Shown here piece by piece: positions 1 to 10,551 of a stretch of DNA of 64,000 nucleotides. Origin of the DNA: Flavobacterium omnivorum (GTDB lineage: Bacteria > Bacteroidota > Bacteroidia > Flavobacteriales > Flavobacteriaceae). The position numbers were made by a program, and so were the translations under genes. Each line of letters begins with the position of its first letter. Positions within the stretch are counted from its first letter, which is position 1. The stretch spans positions 47,167 to 111,166 of the forward strand of contig NZ_FNDB01000010.1 of assembly GCF_900099915.1 (NCBI RefSeq), written 5' to 3'. A model generated the notes under the pieces. That model saw only the letters and a program-made list of their open reading frames with translations. It had not been told where the DNA came from and did no database searches.

Positions 1-615
1 GTAGTCATAACCACCTCCTCCAGCTTGCTGGCTACCAAGATTTGAGTTACCGTTATCTATAGGAACTCCGTCAACAACAAATAATGCTTGGTTATTACCC
101 GTAATAGAACTGTTACCTCTTACTACTACTTGAGTTGAACCACCAAAATTTCCTGATGTTTTGATGTTTAAACCAGCCACTTTTCCGGAAAGTGAATTCA
201 CAAAATTTTGGCTTTTTACATTAGAAACCTCTTCTCCACTAACTTGTTGTGTTGCGTATCCAAGTGCTTTCTTCTCTCTTTTAATACCTAAAGCTGTTAC
301 TACAACACCTTCTAGTTCCATTGCATCATCTTTCAATTTTACATTTAAGTTAGATGAAGCAGCTAATATTTCTTGGGTTTTCATCCCAATGTAGCTAAAT
401 ACCAAGACTTGACTTGGTGTTGTCCTGATGGAAAATTTCCCATCAAAATCCGTTTGAGTTCCAGTTTGAGTTCCTTTCACTAACACACTCACGCCTGGTA
501 AAGGCAATCCTGCATTATCAGAAACAATACCGGAAACAGTTCTTTCTTGCGCAAAAGTTATTTGCGCCACAAGTGCTACTAAGAGCACTAAGAATCCATT
601 AAACTTTAGTTTCAT
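1..615 (-). CDS. SusC/RagA-family TonB-dependent receptor, N-terminal part (cut by window edge)
   Basis: Reading the minus strand from an ATG at 615 gives 205 codons without a stop up to the window edge. The order seen is a signal peptide (MKLKFNGFLVLLVALVAQITFAQ), a carboxypeptidase-like regulatory domain (about residues 25-100, with GVSVLVKGTQTGTQTDFDGKF and FSYIGMKTQ), the SusC/RagA signature GVVVTALGIKREKKALGY, and the start of the plug domain (VVVRGNSSITGNNQALFVVDGVPIDNG). Such receptors sit in the outer membrane and take up glycans, peptides or metal complexes using TonB energy. The beta-barrel and any SusD partner lie outside the window, so the substrate cannot be named. It follows the BamA-like gene on the same strand after 84 nt. 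Confidence 0.93.
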   Translation of the reverse strand, partial: MKLKFNGFLVLLVALVAQITFAQERTVSGIVSDNAGLPLPGVSVLVKGTQTGTQTDFDGKFSIRTTPSQVLVFSYIGMKTQEILAASSNLNVKLKDDAMELEGVVVTALGIKREKKALGYATQQVSGEEVSNVKSQNFVNSLSGKVAGLNIKTSGNFGGSTQVVVRGNSSITGNNQALFVVDGVPIDNGNSNLGSQQAGGGGYDY

Positions 616-699
616 TTTTTAATATTTTGAATTAGTCTCGCAAACCTCTTAATAATTTGTTAACTTTCCTAATATATGAAATGCTAATTTTATCTTAAA

Positions 700-2406
700 C
701 TAAAATTTAACATTATAACTAATATGGATGATGGTGTTATAAATTTCAAATTGTTGCTTTTTAGTTTTGCCATTGGCTAGTGCTAGTTTAAGTAATCCGT
801 TTTTTGTTTGTATTCCCATTCCTAACCCAATTCCAATAAGGTTTTCCGTAATATCTGAATTTCCTGGATCAGAATTATTTTTAATTAAGCCATAATCCAG
901 AATGGAATGTAAGTAAAGATTTGGAGACAGAATGTAGCGGTATTCTGTTAGTAATGATGTTATTAAGTAGGCTTGTAAGCTATTTTCTGCAAAGCCTCGT
1001 ATGCTATTTAAACCTCCAAAACGAAACAATTCATTAACAACGTATCGGCTACTGTTAAGGTAGAAATTTTGACTATTTAGATGAATTGAATTCTTTCTGT
1101 TCAAATAGATGTTATGCATTGCTTGAAAAGTAAGCGTCAATTGGTTGTTTTTCGTATTCTGAGTTGGATTGGAGATTTCTCTTTTCCCGATTCCTATTGC
1201 GGTTTGGAATTTTGATTTTATGGGAAATAGAAGGTTGTTTGTGTCTGGTTTTAAATATTCAAAACTCGAAGTTAAAAATGAATTATTAAAATCACTGATT
1301 GAAGTGCTATTTAAATTTTGAATATCGCTTGACTCTGTAGTATAATATCCCAAGTACACGCGAGAATTATAGTTTATGAAATAGCTTAAATCAATTGCAG
1401 TTTTTGTGTTTTGAAAGGTAGTATCCTGTCTAAAAACCTGTAATTGTGCTTTAAGACCTATTGGTGTTTGGAGTAGATAAGGTAGTTCAAGGCTTGCGTT
1501 AAAAGTTTTTTGATCGTTTCCGTCGCTTTTCCAATAGATAGCAACTTGCTCGCCAGAGCCCAAGATGTTTTCGAGTTTAATGTCAAGATATCCTGCAAGT
1601 GCGATCTTTTCTTTTTCATTATTTGAAAAACCTAAGAAGCCATTAAATGTATTTGAATTTCTTTTTTCAAGGTACACATAAACTTTAGTACTGTCTTTTG
1701 TAAATAAAATTTCCGGGTATTTTACTTGATTTACAAAATTATATTTTTCGAAATCACTATTAATTTGTTCAACTACTTTTTGATTGAAAATTATTTTTTG
1801 GTATTTTTTATTAATTTGTTTCAAGTGACCCTTCGGAAATTTATTTACACGTCCGTTTTCGGCATACTGAATTGTAATTGAATTTAAAACCCTTTTTTGT
1901 TCTGTTTCCACTTGTAGGGTCGCTGAAAGAATACTTTTGTCTCTTTTAATGTTTATTAGTTTTAATTTTGCTAATGAAAATCCATTTTGCTCTAATTTTT
2001 GGACGGTTTGCTCTAGGAAGGAATCTATTGCTACATAAGGTACTTCAATAATGTTATTTTTTTTGTTTAGTGTGATTAAATTATTTACTTGTTTGTCATC
2101 ACCTATATATAGGTAGATGGATTTTATTTTTTTTCCTAAAGCGATTTTTGCGATATAGAAGGAATCTTTTACTTTCGTAAATTCAAGCATGTTATTATCG
2201 ATGTAACCTACTTGGATTAATTTTGCTGAAAATCTATTTATTTCATCTTGAAGTGCTTTTGTGTTTTGGTGTTTAGAGTTGTATCCCAAAGAATCGATAG
2301 TTTTGGTTTCGAAGTCGGATTGTCCAATTATTTGTAGCTGATAATTTTGAGCGGAAGTATGCCACCCAAAGAAGAATAAGACAAGAATAGTGACGAAAGG
2401 TTTCAA
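700..2406 (-). CDS. BamA/TamA-like outer-membrane beta-barrel protein with POTRA region
   Basis: A 568-residue protein starting at a TTG codon; no in-frame ATG lies between the upstream stop at 2461-2463 and this TTG, and the first 19 residues form a good signal peptide (MKPFVTILVLFFFGWHTSAQ). The middle (about 90-230) looks like POTRA repeats. The C-terminal half is a beta-barrel rich in alternating aromatic and polar strands; RFGGLNSIRGFAENS resembles the conserved surface-antigen (Omp85) loop motif, and the chain ends in Phe, as barrel proteins do. Omp85 proteins insert or secrete outer-membrane proteins. At 568 residues it is shorter than BamA and nearer to TamA or two-partner transporters. 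The exact role is unknown. Confidence 0.75.
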   Translation of the reverse strand: MKPFVTILVLFFFGWHTSAQNYQLQIIGQSDFETKTIDSLGYNSKHQNTKALQDEINRFSAKLIQVGYIDNNMLEFTKVKDSFYIAKIALGKKIKSIYLYIGDDKQVNNLITLNKKNNIIEVPYVAIDSFLEQTVQKLEQNGFSLAKLKLINIKRDKSILSATLQVETEQKRVLNSITIQYAENGRVNKFPKGHLKQINKKYQKIIFNQKVVEQINSDFEKYNFVNQVKYPEILFTKDSTKVYVYLEKRNSNTFNGFLGFSNNEKEKIALAGYLDIKLENILGSGEQVAIYWKSDGNDQKTFNASLELPYLLQTPIGLKAQLQVFRQDTTFQNTKTAIDLSYFINYNSRVYLGYYTTESSDIQNLNSTSISDFNNSFLTSSFEYLKPDTNNLLFPIKSKFQTAIGIGKREISNPTQNTKNNQLTLTFQAMHNIYLNRKNSIHLNSQNFYLNSSRYVVNELFRFGGLNSIRGFAENSLQAYLITSLLTEYRYILSPNLYLHSILDYGLIKNNSDPGNSDITENLIGIGLGMGIQTKNGLLKLALANGKTKKQQFEIYNTIIHISYNVKF

Positions 2407-2591
2407 ATGTTTATTTGTTTTAATAAATATAATGCAAATATCTATGGTTTGTAATAAAAATCAAAGTGTAAAACAACGGGATTGAATTTGTTGCTTAATT
2501 AGTAGTGAATTCTAAACCGTTTTTCACTTCGGAATTCTTTATTCCTTTAGAGAACAAATTATTAGTTCATAAAAAAATTAATAGATTAACG

Positions 2592-2622
2592 TTTGTAGAG
2601 TAAAAAATATTTTCTACATTTG
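2592..2622 (+). promoter_or_regulatory. Probable promoter of rpsL-rpsG-fusA-rpsJ
   Basis: TTTG at 2592-2595 and TACATTTG at 2615-2622 are 19 nt apart, fitting the Bacteroidota pattern TTTG...TAnnTTTG. A small inverted repeat, CCCG (2627-2630) and CGGG (2638-2641), follows at the expected transcript start and may form a 5' hairpin. The rpsL start codon is 54 nt downstream of the -7 element. Confidence 0.7.
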
Positions 2623-2675
2623 CAACCCCGTAAAAAGCGGGAATTTAATATAATAAGAAATTTTTAGTATTAATT

Positions 2676-3059
2676 ATGCCAACAATTCAACAATTAGTAA
2701 GAACAGGAAGAACTCAGATAACTAAGAAGAGTAAATCGGTTGCTTTAGATTCTTGTCCTCAAAGAAGAGGGGTTTGTACGCGTGTTTACACTACAACACC
2801 AAAAAAACCAAACTCTGCAATGCGTAAAGTAGCGCGTGTACGTTTGACAAATGGTAATGAAGTAAATGCCTACATCCCTGGTGAAGGACACAATTTACAA
2901 GAGCACTCGATAGTATTAGTTAGGGGTGGAAGGGTAAAAGATTTACCAGGAGTTAGATATCACATCGTTCGTGGTGCACTTGATACGTCAGGAGTAGCAG
3001 GAAGAACGCAAAGAAGATCTAAGTACGGAGCTAAACGCCCAAAAGAAGCAAAAAAGTAA
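2676..3059 (+). CDS. rpsL: 30S ribosomal protein S12
   Basis: S12 lies at the decoding centre of the 30S subunit and helps control translational accuracy. The 127-residue sequence has the invariant [18 protein letters not shown] block (about 40-57) and [11 protein letters not shown] (about 90). Both lysines whose change gives streptomycin resistance (in TPKKPNS, and before DLPGVRYH) are the sensitive wild type. It is the first gene of the str operon; rpsG follows after 74 nt. Confidence 0.99.
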
Positions 3060-3133
3060 TTTAAAAAGTTATTTCTTGTAGGAATGTGATTCGTCACGTT
3101 TGTATGGGTATGACATTTTATTAAAAAAAAGAC

Positions 3134-3610
3134 ATGAGAAAAAGAGCGGCAAAGAAGAGACCACTTTTACCAGATCCAAGGTTTAATGACCAACTGGTAA
3201 CACGTTTTGTGAACAACTTAATGTGGGATGGAAAAAAATCGACAGCGTTTAAAGTATTTTATGATGCAATTGACATCATTGAGTCTAAAAAACAAGATGC
3301 AGAGAAACCATCATTAGAAATTTGGAAAGATGCGTTAACCAATGTTATGCCTCACGTAGAAGTACGTAGTCGTAGAGTAGGTGGAGCTACATTTCAAATT
3401 CCAATGCAAATTCGTCCAGATAGAAAAATTTCTATGGCGATGAAGTGGTTAATTCTTTATTCTAGAAGAAGAAACGAAAAATCTATGGCTCAAAGGTTAG
3501 CTTCAGAATGTTTAGCTGCGGCTAAAGAAGAAGGAGCTGCTGTAAAGAAAAGAATGGATACTCACAAAATGGCAGAAGCTAATAAAGCATTCTCTCACTT
3601 TAGATTTTAA
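3134..3610 (+). CDS. rpsG: 30S ribosomal protein S7
   Basis: S7 nucleates folding of the 16S rRNA 3' domain and lines the E site. The 158-residue protein begins MRKRAAKKRPLLPDPRFND and carries the family core GGATFQIPMQIRPDRK (about 83-98) and a basic C-terminal KKRMDTHKMAEANKAFSHFRF. In E. coli S7 is also the repressor of the str operon. The 74-nt spacer before this gene contains a small GTGA/TCAC inverted repeat (about 3085-3098) but nothing I can assign as an S7 site. fusA starts 10 nt downstream. Confidence 0.99.
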   Translation: MRKRAAKKRPLLPDPRFNDQLVTRFVNNLMWDGKKSTAFKVFYDAIDIIESKKQDAEKPSLEIWKDALTNVMPHVEVRSRRVGGATFQIPMQIRPDRKISMAMKWLILYSRRRNEKSMAQRLASECLAAAKEEGAAVKKRMDTHKMAEANKAFSHFRF

Positions 3611-3620
3611 TTCTTAAGAA

Positions 3621-5777
3621 ATGGCTAGAGAACTTAAATATACAAGAAACATAGGAATTGCTGCTCACATTGATGCTGGTAAAACAACAACAACTGAGCG
3701 CATATTGTTCTATACGGGAAAATCACATAAAATTGGTGAAGTGCACGATGGTGCTGCAACAATGGACTGGATGGCGCAAGAGCAAGAAAGAGGTATTACA
3801 ATTACTTCTGCCGCTACAACTTGCGAATGGAATTTTCCTACTACTCAAGGTAAGGTTTTACCTGAAACATTACCTTACCACTTTAATATTATCGATACCC
3901 CAGGACACGTTGACTTTACAGTTGAAGTAAACCGTTCATTGCGTGTGCTTGATGGTTTGGTTTTCTTATTTAGTGCTGTTGATGGTGTTGAGCCACAATC
4001 AGAAACTAACTGGAGATTAGCAGATCAATACAGAGTACCACGTATTGGTTTCGTTAATAAAATGGATAGACAAGGTTCTAACTTTTTGATGGTATGTCAA
4101 CAAGTAAGAGATATGTTAAAATCAAATGCAGTAGCGATCACTTTGCCGATTGGTGAAGAAAATGATTTCAAAGGTGTTGTGGATTTAGTAAGAAACCAAG
4201 CTATTGTTTGGGATGAAGAAGGTTTAGGAGCTACTTACGAGATTGTGCCTATTCCAGAAGATATGCTTGACGAAGTGAAAGAATACAGATCGATTCTTAT
4301 TGAAGCAGTTGCTGATTATGATGAAAATTTGTTAGAGAAATTCATGGAAGATGAAGACTCTATTACAGAGGAAGAAATCAATATCGCATTAAGAGCTGCT
4401 ACTATGGACATGGCTATCATTCCTATGATTGCTGGTTCTTCTTTCAAAAACAAAGGAGTTCAATTCATGTTAGATGCAGTATGTAAATATTTGCCATCTC
4501 CAATGGATAAAGAAGGTATTGAAGGGATTCATCCTGATGATGCTGAATTATTAGAAGAAGATCAAACTAAAATTTTGCGTAAGCCAGATGTTAAAGAGCC
4601 ATTCGCTGCGTTAGCATTTAAAATTGCTACTGACCCCTTCGTAGGTCGTTTAGCTTTCTTCCGTGCTTATTCAGGACGTTTAGATGCAGGTTCATATGTT
4701 TTGAATACACGTTCAGGAAATAAAGAAAGAATCTCTCGTATATACCAAATGCACGCTAACAAGCAAAACCCAATCGATTATATCGAAGCAGGTGATATTG
4801 GAGCGGCAGTAGGATTTAAGGATATCAAAACTGGAGATACATTGTGTGATGAAAAACACCCAATTATTCTTGAGTCTATGAAATTCCCTGCTCCGGTAAT
4901 TGGTATTGCAATTGAGCCTAAAACTAAGGCTGACGTAGATAAAATGGGAATGGCTTTAGCTAAATTAGCTGAAGAAGATCCAACATTTACGGTTAGAACA
5001 GACGAAGCTTCGGGTCAAACTATTATCTCTGGTATGGGTGAACTTCACTTAGATATCCTTGTTGATAGAATGAAACGTGAATTTAAAGTTGAAGTTAATC
5101 AAGGTGAGCCTCAAGTTGAATACAAAGAAGCATTTACAAAATCTGCTCAACATAGAGAAACGTACAAGAAACAATCAGGTGGTCGTGGTAAATTCGGTGA
5201 TATCGTATTTAGAATCGAACCAGCAGATTTAGTTGACGGTAAAGCTCCGGTGGGATTGCAGTTTATTAATGCAGTAAAAGGTGGTAACGTTCCTAAAGAA
5301 TATATTCCATCTGTTGAAAAAGGTTTCAGAGAAGCTATGAAAACGGGTCCATTAGCTGGATACCAAGTAGATAGTTTGAAAGTGACTTTATTAGACGGAT
5401 CTTTTCACCCTGTCGATTCAGACGCACTTTCTTTTGAGTTAGCTGCTAGAATGGGTTACAGAGAGTCAGGTCGTGCTGCAGGTGCTGTTATTTTGGAGCC
5501 TATCATGAAAATGGAAGTTATTACGCCAGAAGAAAACATGGGAGATATCGTAGGTGATATCAACCGTCGTAGAGGTCAGGTGAATGACATGGGTGACAGA
5601 AATGGTGCTAAAACCATCAAGGCTGATGTGCCATTATCAGAAATGTTTGGTTATGTAACTACTTTAAGAACTTTATCTTCAGGTCGTGCAACATCAACAA
5701 TGGAATTTTCACATTACGCTGAAACTCCTTCGAATATTTCGGAAGCAGTTATCAAAAAAGCAAAAGGAAACGCTTAA
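3621..5777 (+). CDS. fusA: Elongation factor G
   Basis: EF-G is the GTPase that drives tRNA-mRNA translocation and, with RRF, ribosome recycling. The 718-residue chain shows the P-loop [14 protein letters not shown] (about 16-29), switch [11 protein letters not shown] (about 92-100), the NKMD guanine motif (about 146) and the full set of C-terminal EF-G domains, including SFHPVDSD and the conserved end of domain V. Length and order are normal for the family. It lies 10 nt after rpsG and 11 nt before rpsJ. The usual partner tuf is not in this cluster, as is common in Bacteroidota. Confidence 0.99.
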   Translation: MARELKYTRNIGIAAHIDAGKTTTTERILFYTGKSHKIGEVHDGAATMDWMAQEQERGITITSAATTCEWNFPTTQGKVLPETLPYHFNIIDTPGHVDFTVEVNRSLRVLDGLVFLFSAVDGVEPQSETNWRLADQYRVPRIGFVNKMDRQGSNFLMVCQQVRDMLKSNAVAITLPIGEENDFKGVVDLVRNQAIVWDEEGLGATYEIVPIPEDMLDEVKEYRSILIEAVADYDENLLEKFMEDEDSITEEEINIALRAATMDMAIIPMIAGSSFKNKGVQFMLDAVCKYLPSPMDKEGIEGIHPDDAELLEEDQTKILRKPDVKEPFAALAFKIATDPFVGRLAFFRAYSGRLDAGSYVLNTRSGNKERISRIYQMHANKQNPIDYIEAGDIGAAVGFKDIKTGDTLCDEKHPIILESMKFPAPVIGIAIEPKTKADVDKMGMALAKLAEEDPTFTVRTDEASGQTIISGMGELHLDILVDRMKREFKVEVNQGEPQVEYKEAFTKSAQHRETYKKQSGGRGKFGDIVFRIEPADLVDGKAPVGLQFINAVKGGNVPKEYIPSVEKGFREAMKTGPLAGYQVDSLKVTLLDGSFHPVDSDALSFELAARMGYRESGRAAGAVILEPIMKMEVITPEENMGDIVGDINRRRGQVNDMGDRNGAKTIKADVPLSEMFGYVTTLRTLSSGRATSTMEFSHYAETPSNISEAVIKKAKGNA

Positions 5778-5788
5778 TCTTTAAGAAA

Positions 5789-6094
5789 ATGAGTCAAAAA
5801 ATCAGAATAAAACTAAAATCTTACGATCACATGTTAGTAGATAAATCTGCTGAAAAGATTGTAAAAACTGTAAAAAGTACAGGTGCAGTAGTAACAGGAC
5901 CAATTCCATTACCAACTCACAAAAAACTTTTCACTGTACTACGTTCTCCACACGTCAACAAAAAAGCGAGAGAGCAATTTGAAGTAATGTCATATAAGAG
6001 ATTAATTGACATTTATTCATCTTCATCAAAAACTATTGATGCTTTAATGAAACTTGAATTGCCAAGTGGAGTTGAAGTTGAAATCAAAGTTTAA
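5789..6094 (+). CDS. rpsJ: 30S ribosomal protein S10
   Basis: S10 is a head protein of the 30S subunit and, in many bacteria, also the NusE partner of NusB and NusG in transcription antitermination. The 101 residues include the loop [29 protein letters not shown], typical of the family. In this genome S10 is the last gene of the str-type transcript: a 154-nt spacer with its own promoter separates it from rplC, unlike E. coli, where S10 leads the next operon. Confidence 0.99.
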   Translation: MSQKIRIKLKSYDHMLVDKSAEKIVKTVKSTGAVVTGPIPLPTHKKLFTVLRSPHVNKKAREQFEVMSYKRLIDIYSSSSKTIDALMKLELPSGVEVEIKV

Positions 6095-6142
6095 GTAGTT
6101 TAAGAGTAAAAAGAAGCGCTGTTTTTAAGCGAAAAATATTTT

Positions 6143-6174
6143 TTTGGTTTGTGTGTAAATAAGTTATACATTTG
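6143..6174 (+). promoter_or_regulatory. Probable promoter of the rplC (S10/spc) transcript
   Basis: TTTG at 6143-6146 is followed after 20 nt by TACATTTG at 6167-6174, a full match to TAnnTTTG. The start codon of rplC is 74 nt downstream, leaving a 5' leader of about 65 nt. A weak stem can form inside the leader between ATAGGA (6189-6194) and TTCTAT (6212-6217), with one G-U pair; ribosomal protein L4 leaders are known at this place in other bacteria. Confidence 0.68.
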
Positions 6175-6248
6175 CACCCACTAAAAAAATAGGATTCGGT
6201 TAAAAGCTGCGTTCTATATTTATATTTAATAATTAATAATTAATATTT

Positions 6249-6866
6249 ATGTCTGGGTTAATTGGTAGAAAAATCGGCATGACTAGCATTTTTGACGAGA
6301 ACGGGAAGAATATTCCTTGTACAGTAATCGAGGCTGGACCATGCGTTGTTACCCAAGTCAGAACCAAAGGTGTTGACGGGTACGAAGCGTTGCAACTTGG
6401 TTTCGATGACAAAAACGAGAAACATTCCACAAAAGCGGCTTTAGGTCACTTTAAAAAAGCGGGAACTGTAGCTAAGAAAAAAGTCGTTGAATTTCAAGAT
6501 TTTGCAACTGAACAAAAATTAGGAGATCTTATTGATGTTTCTATTTTTGCTGAAGGAGAATTTGTAGATGTACAAGGTGTATCTAAAGGTAAAGGTTTTC
6601 AAGGGGTTGTTAAACGTCACGGTTTTGGTGGTGTTGGACAAGCAACTCACGGTCAACACAACCGTTTAAGAGCGCCAGGTTCTGTAGGAGCTTCTTCTTA
6701 TCCATCTAGAGTATTCAAAGGAATGCGTATGGCTGGAAGAATGGGAGGAGATAATGTAAAAGTTCAAAACCTTAGAGTTTTAAAAGTAGTGGCTGAAAAG
6801 AACCTACTAGTTATTAAAGGATGTATTCCTGGATGTAACAACTCTTATGTAATCATTCAGAAGTAA
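6249..6866 (+). CDS. rplC: 50S ribosomal protein L3
   Basis: L3 is an early-assembly 23S rRNA binding protein whose long loop reaches the peptidyl transferase centre. The 205-residue sequence begins [19 protein letters not shown] and carries the loop [16 protein letters not shown] with [23 protein letters not shown], the signature of L3. It is the first gene after the second promoter of the cluster. Its stop codon overlaps the start of rplD by one base (TAATG), so the two are translationally coupled. Confidence 0.99.
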   Translation: MSGLIGRKIGMTSIFDENGKNIPCTVIEAGPCVVTQVRTKGVDGYEALQLGFDDKNEKHSTKAALGHFKKAGTVAKKKVVEFQDFATEQKLGDLIDVSIFAEGEFVDVQGVSKGKGFQGVVKRHGFGGVGQATHGQHNRLRAPGSVGASSYPSRVFKGMRMAGRMGGDNVKVQNLRVLKVVAEKNLLVIKGCIPGCNNSYVIIQK

Positions 6867-7495
6867 TGGAAGCAAAAGTATTAGATTTCAACGGAAAAGA
6901 TACTGGAAGAAAAGTTCAACTTTCTGATTCAGTATTTGGTATAGAACCAAACAATCACGCAGTATACCTTGATGTTAAGCAGTATCTTGCTAATCAAAGA
7001 CAAGGAACGCACAAGGCTAAAGAAAGAGCTGAAGTAGCGGGAAGTACGCGTAAGATTAAAAAACAAAAAGGAACAGGTACTGCTCGTGCAGGATCTGCTA
7101 AAAATCCATTGTTTAAAGGTGGTGGAACAGTTTTTGGACCAAGACCAAGAAGTTATTCATTCAAATTGAATAAAAGCTTGAAACGTTTGGCAAGAAAATC
7201 TGCTTTCTCAATTAAAGCAAAAGAGTCGAACATAATCGTTCTTGAAGACTTTAATTTTGAAACACCAAACACTAAAAATTTCATTAACGTTTTGAAAGCT
7301 TTAGAGTTAGAAAATAAAAAATCTCTATTTGTATTGGGTGATACCAATAAAAATGTATATTTGTCCTCACGCAATTTAAAAGGATCTAGCGTTGTAAGTA
7401 GCTTAGAATTAAGCACTTATGCTATTCTAAATGCTAATAATTTAGTTCTTTTAGAGAGTTCTTTAGAGATAATTGAAGAAAATTTAAGTAAATAA
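6866..7495 (+). CDS. rplD: 50S ribosomal protein L4
   Basis: L4 binds domain I of 23S rRNA and its extended loop forms part of the exit-tunnel constriction. The 209 residues contain the conserved loop KIKKQKGTGTARAGSAKNPLFKGGGTVFGPRPRSY (about 63-97). In many bacteria L4 represses its own operon by binding the leader; the leader here is the region after the promoter at 6143-6174. rplW follows after 6 nt. Confidence 0.98.
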   Translation: MEAKVLDFNGKDTGRKVQLSDSVFGIEPNNHAVYLDVKQYLANQRQGTHKAKERAEVAGSTRKIKKQKGTGTARAGSAKNPLFKGGGTVFGPRPRSYSFKLNKSLKRLARKSAFSIKAKESNIIVLEDFNFETPNTKNFINVLKALELENKKSLFVLGDTNKNVYLSSRNLKGSSVVSSLELSTYAILNANNLVLLESSLEIIEENLSK

Positions 7496-7501
7496 TAGGA
7501 T

Positions 7502-7792
7502 ATGAGCATCATAATTAAGCCTATAGTAACGGAAAAAGTAACCAAAGAAAGTGAAGTTTTAAACCGCTTCGGATTCGTTGTTGACAAAAAAGCAAATAAA
7601 GTTCAAATTAAGAAAGCTATTGAAGCTGCTTACGGAGTAACTATTTTGAGTGTTAACACGATGAACGTAAGACCGGATAGAACTACTAAATACACTAAAA
7701 GTGGTTTAATCAGTGGAAAGACTAATGCAATTAAAAAAGCAATTGTTCAAGTACAACAAGGAGAAACAATTGATTTTTACAACAATATCTAA
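7502..7792 (+). CDS. rplW: 50S ribosomal protein L23
   Basis: L23 sits at the polypeptide exit and is a docking site for trigger factor and the signal recognition particle. The 96-residue protein starts MSIIIKPIVTEKVTKE and has the typical FVVDKKANKVQIKKAIEAAYGV helix-strand core. Spacing of 6 and 9 nt to rplD and rplB shows it is inside the operon. Confidence 0.98.
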   Translation: MSIIIKPIVTEKVTKESEVLNRFGFVVDKKANKVQIKKAIEAAYGVTILSVNTMNVRPDRTTKYTKSGLISGKTNAIKKAIVQVQQGETIDFYNNI

Positions 7793-7801
7793 GATAGAAA
7801 A

Positions 7802-8626
7802 ATGTCAGTAAGAAAATTAAAACCTATTACCCCAGGTCAGCGATTTAGAGTTGTGAATGGTTATGACGCCATTACAACTGATAAGCCGGAACGCTCTTTG
7901 ATAGCGCCGATAAAAAACTCTGGAGGTAGAAATAGTCAAGGAAAGATGACCATGCGTTATACGGGTGGTGGTCACAAGCAGAGATATCGTATCATTGATT
8001 TTAAACGTACAAAAGAAGGAATTCCGGCTACAGTGAAATCAATTGAATATGATCCAAATCGTACTGCATTTATCGCTTTGTTGGCTTATGCTGATGGAGA
8101 GAAAACGTATGTTATTGCTCAAAACGGATTGAAAGTTGGTCAGAAATTAGTTTCTGGTCCAGAATCTCAACCTGAAATTGGTAATACTTTACCTTTAAGT
8201 AGAGTTCCGCTAGGAACTGTAATTTCTTGTATCGAATTGAGACCAGGGCAAGGAGCGGTAATCGCTCGTTCTGCTGGAACATTTGCTCAATTAATGGCAA
8301 GAGATGGAAAATATGCGACAATTAAGATGCCATCTGGTGAAACAAGATTAATCTTGTTGACTTGTTCGGCTACAATTGGAGCTGTATCTAATTCAGATCA
8401 TCAATTAGTGGTATCAGGAAAAGCTGGTAGAACGAGATGGTTAGGAAGAAGACCTAGAACAAGACCTGTTGCAATGAACCCTGTCGATCACCCAATGGGT
8501 GGTGGTGAAGGACGTTCTTCTGGTGGACATCCACGTTCAAGAAATGGAATACCAGCAAAAGGTTATAGAACTCGTTCTAAGAAAAACCCGAGTAACAAGT
8601 ATATCGTAGAACGTAGAAAGAAATAA
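7802..8626 (+). CDS. rplB: 50S ribosomal protein L2
   Basis: L2 is needed for subunit association and peptidyl transfer. The 274-residue sequence contains [22 protein letters not shown] near residue 50 and the highly conserved C-terminal block [19 protein letters not shown] with its essential histidine. Length and composition are normal. Confidence 0.99.
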   Translation: MSVRKLKPITPGQRFRVVNGYDAITTDKPERSLIAPIKNSGGRNSQGKMTMRYTGGGHKQRYRIIDFKRTKEGIPATVKSIEYDPNRTAFIALLAYADGEKTYVIAQNGLKVGQKLVSGPESQPEIGNTLPLSRVPLGTVISCIELRPGQGAVIARSAGTFAQLMARDGKYATIKMPSGETRLILLTCSATIGAVSNSDHQLVVSGKAGRTRWLGRRPRTRPVAMNPVDHPMGGGEGRSSGGHPRSRNGIPAKGYRTRSKKNPSNKYIVERRKK

Positions 8627-8632
8627 TAAGAT

Positions 8633-8911
8633 ATGGCACGTTCATTAAAAAAAGGACCTTTTGTTCATTATAAATTAGACAAGAAAGTTCAAGAAAACAT
8701 CGCAGGTGGAAACAAAGGAGTAGTAAAGACATGGTCTAGAGCTTCTATGATTACTCCAGACTTTGTTGGTCAAACTATCGCAGTTCATAACGGTCGTCAA
8801 TTTGTACCGGTTTATGTAACTGAAAACATGGTAGGTCACAAATTAGGAGAATTTTCACCAACTAGATCTTTTAGAGGTCATGCTGGAGCAAAAAATAAAG
8901 GTAAAAAATAA
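8633..8911 (+). CDS. rpsS: 30S ribosomal protein S19
   Basis: S19 forms a pair with S13 in the head of the 30S subunit and contacts the A-site tRNA and 50S bridges. The 92 residues start [19 protein letters not shown] and include the signature [18 protein letters not shown]. It lies 6 nt after rplB and 6 nt before rplV. Confidence 0.99.
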   Translation: MARSLKKGPFVHYKLDKKVQENIAGGNKGVVKTWSRASMITPDFVGQTIAVHNGRQFVPVYVTENMVGHKLGEFSPTRSFRGHAGAKNKGKK

Positions 8912-8917
8912 GAAGCA

Positions 8918-9328
8918 ATGGGAGTTCGTAAAAGAGAAACAGCAGATGCGAGAAAAGAGGCTAATAAGTCTATTGCTTTCGCAAAATTGAATAACTGCCC
9001 TACTTCACCTAGAAAAATGCGCTTAGTAGCGGACTTGGTAAGAGGTCAGAAGGTAGAGAGAGCACTTAACATCTTAAGATTTAGTTCTAAAGAAGCTTCA
9101 AGAAAATTAGAGAAATTGGTTTTATCTGTAATTGCCAACTGGCAAGCAAAAAATCCTGACGCTAATATGGAAGAAGCAGGTTTATTTGTAAAAACGATTA
9201 CAGTTGATGGTGGAATGATGTTGAAAAGACTTCGTCCAGCTCCACAAGGTCGTGCTCACAGAATTAGAAAACGTTCTAATCACGTTACAATCGTGCTTGG
9301 ATCTATTAATAACACACAAGCAATTTAA
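8918..9328 (+). CDS. rplV: 50S ribosomal protein L22
   Basis: L22 contacts all domains of 23S rRNA; its beta-hairpin lines the exit tunnel beside L4 and is a site of macrolide resistance changes. The 136-residue protein has an N-terminal extension before [17 protein letters not shown] (about 28-44) and ends in the tunnel hairpin [27 protein letters not shown]. No deletion is seen in the hairpin. Confidence 0.98.
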   Translation: MGVRKRETADARKEANKSIAFAKLNNCPTSPRKMRLVADLVRGQKVERALNILRFSSKEASRKLEKLVLSVIANWQAKNPDANMEEAGLFVKTITVDGGMMLKRLRPAPQGRAHRIRKRSNHVTIVLGSINNTQAI

Positions 9329-9334
9329 TACAAG

Positions 9335-10093
9335 ATGGGACAAAAGACAAATCCAATTGGAAATAGACTTGGTATCATCAGAGGATGGGACTCAAACTGG
9401 TATGGTGGAAATGATTATGGTGATAAACTTGCCGAAGATTATAAAATCAGAAAGTATATCCATGCTCGTTTATCAAAAGCTAGTGTATCAAAAGTAATCA
9501 TTGAGAGAACTTTAAAACTTGTAACCGTTACTATCACTACTGCTAGACCTGGTATCATTATCGGAAAAGGTGGCCAAGAGGTAGACAAGTTGAAAGAGGA
9601 ACTTAAAAAAATTACTGACAAAGAGGTTCAAATCAACATCTTTGAAATAAAAAGACCTGAGCTTGACGCGTATCTAGTTGCTACAAGCATCTGTCGTCAA
9701 ATCGAAAGCCGTATTTCTTACAGACGTGCAATCAAAATGGCTATTGCTGCCTCTATGCGTATGAACGCAGAGGGTATCAAAGTTTTGATTTCTGGTCGTT
9801 TGAATGGTGCTGAGATGGCTCGTTCAGAGGGTTTCAAAGAGGGTAGAATTCCTCTATCAACTTTCAGAGCTGATATTGATTATGCTTTGGCAGAGGCTCA
9901 TACTACTTATGGTAGAATGGGAATCAAAGTATGGATCATGAAAGGTGAAGTTTATGGAAAGAGAGATCTTTCTCCACTTGCTGGAATGGACAAAAAACAA
10001 TCTGGTGCTGGTGGTAAAGGTGGTGATTCTCCAAGAGGAGACAGAAAGCCTTTTAATAAAGGTGGAAAACCAGACGCTCGTAAACGAAAGTAA
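9335..10093 (+). CDS. rpsC: 30S ribosomal protein S3
   Basis: S3 forms part of the mRNA entry tunnel and its helicase activity. The 252-residue chain starts [22 protein letters not shown], has the KH-domain motif [16 protein letters not shown] (about 70-85) and the C-terminal domain [26 protein letters not shown] glycine- and lysine-rich tail of about 30 residues (from [10 protein letters not shown]) makes it longer than E. coli S3, a feature common in Bacteroidota. Confidence 0.98.
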   Translation: MGQKTNPIGNRLGIIRGWDSNWYGGNDYGDKLAEDYKIRKYIHARLSKASVSKVIIERTLKLVTVTITTARPGIIIGKGGQEVDKLKEELKKITDKEVQINIFEIKRPELDAYLVATSICRQIESRISYRRAIKMAIAASMRMNAEGIKVLISGRLNGAEMARSEGFKEGRIPLSTFRADIDYALAEAHTTYGRMGIKVWIMKGEVYGKRDLSPLAGMDKKQSGAGGKGGDSPRGDRKPFNKGGKPDARKRK

Positions 10094-10112
10094 ATTTTTA
10101 AACTAAAGAAAA

Positions 10113-10538
10113 ATGTTACAGCCTAAAAGAACAAAATACCGTAAGGTACAAAAGGGTAAAATGAAAGGAAACTCTCAAAGGGGGCATGAACTTTCTAATG
10201 GAATGTTTGGTATTAAATCTGTACATGAAGATGGAATGTTCTTAACCTCACGTCAAATCGAGGCTGCGCGTATTGCTGCAACTCGTTTTATGAAAAGAGA
10301 AGGACAATTATGGATCAAAATATTTCCAGACAAACCAATTACTAAGAAGCCTCTTGAGGTACGTATGGGTAAAGGTAAAGGAGCCGTTGAATATTGGGCT
10401 GCTGTCGTTAAACCCGGAAGAATTATGTTTGAAGTTGGAGGAGTACCTTTGTCAGTTGCAAAAGAGGCGTTACGTCTTGCGGCTCAAAAGCTTCCAGTAA
10501 AAACTAAATTCGTCGTTGCTAGAGATTTCGAAGCATAA
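10113..10538 (+). CDS. rplP: 50S ribosomal protein L16
   Basis: L16 binds near the A-site tRNA elbow and organises the peptidyl transferase region late in assembly. The 141 residues begin [19 protein letters not shown] and include [23 protein letters not shown], the L16 signature. It lies 19 nt after rpsC. Confidence 0.99.
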   Translation: MLQPKRTKYRKVQKGKMKGNSQRGHELSNGMFGIKSVHEDGMFLTSRQIEAARIAATRFMKREGQLWIKIFPDKPITKKPLEVRMGKGKGAVEYWAAVVKPGRIMFEVGGVPLSVAKEALRLAAQKLPVKTKFVVARDFEA

Positions 10539-10551
10539 TCTATATTATATT

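Noticed and set aside
3658..3930. 90-codon frame inside fusA on the same strand
   Set aside because: It lies in another frame of the EF-G G-domain and has no independent support.
6103..6147. Intrinsic terminator after rpsJ
   Set aside because: Only a 4-bp CGCT/AGCG stem precedes the T-run, too weak to call; the T-run forms part of the rplC promoter region.
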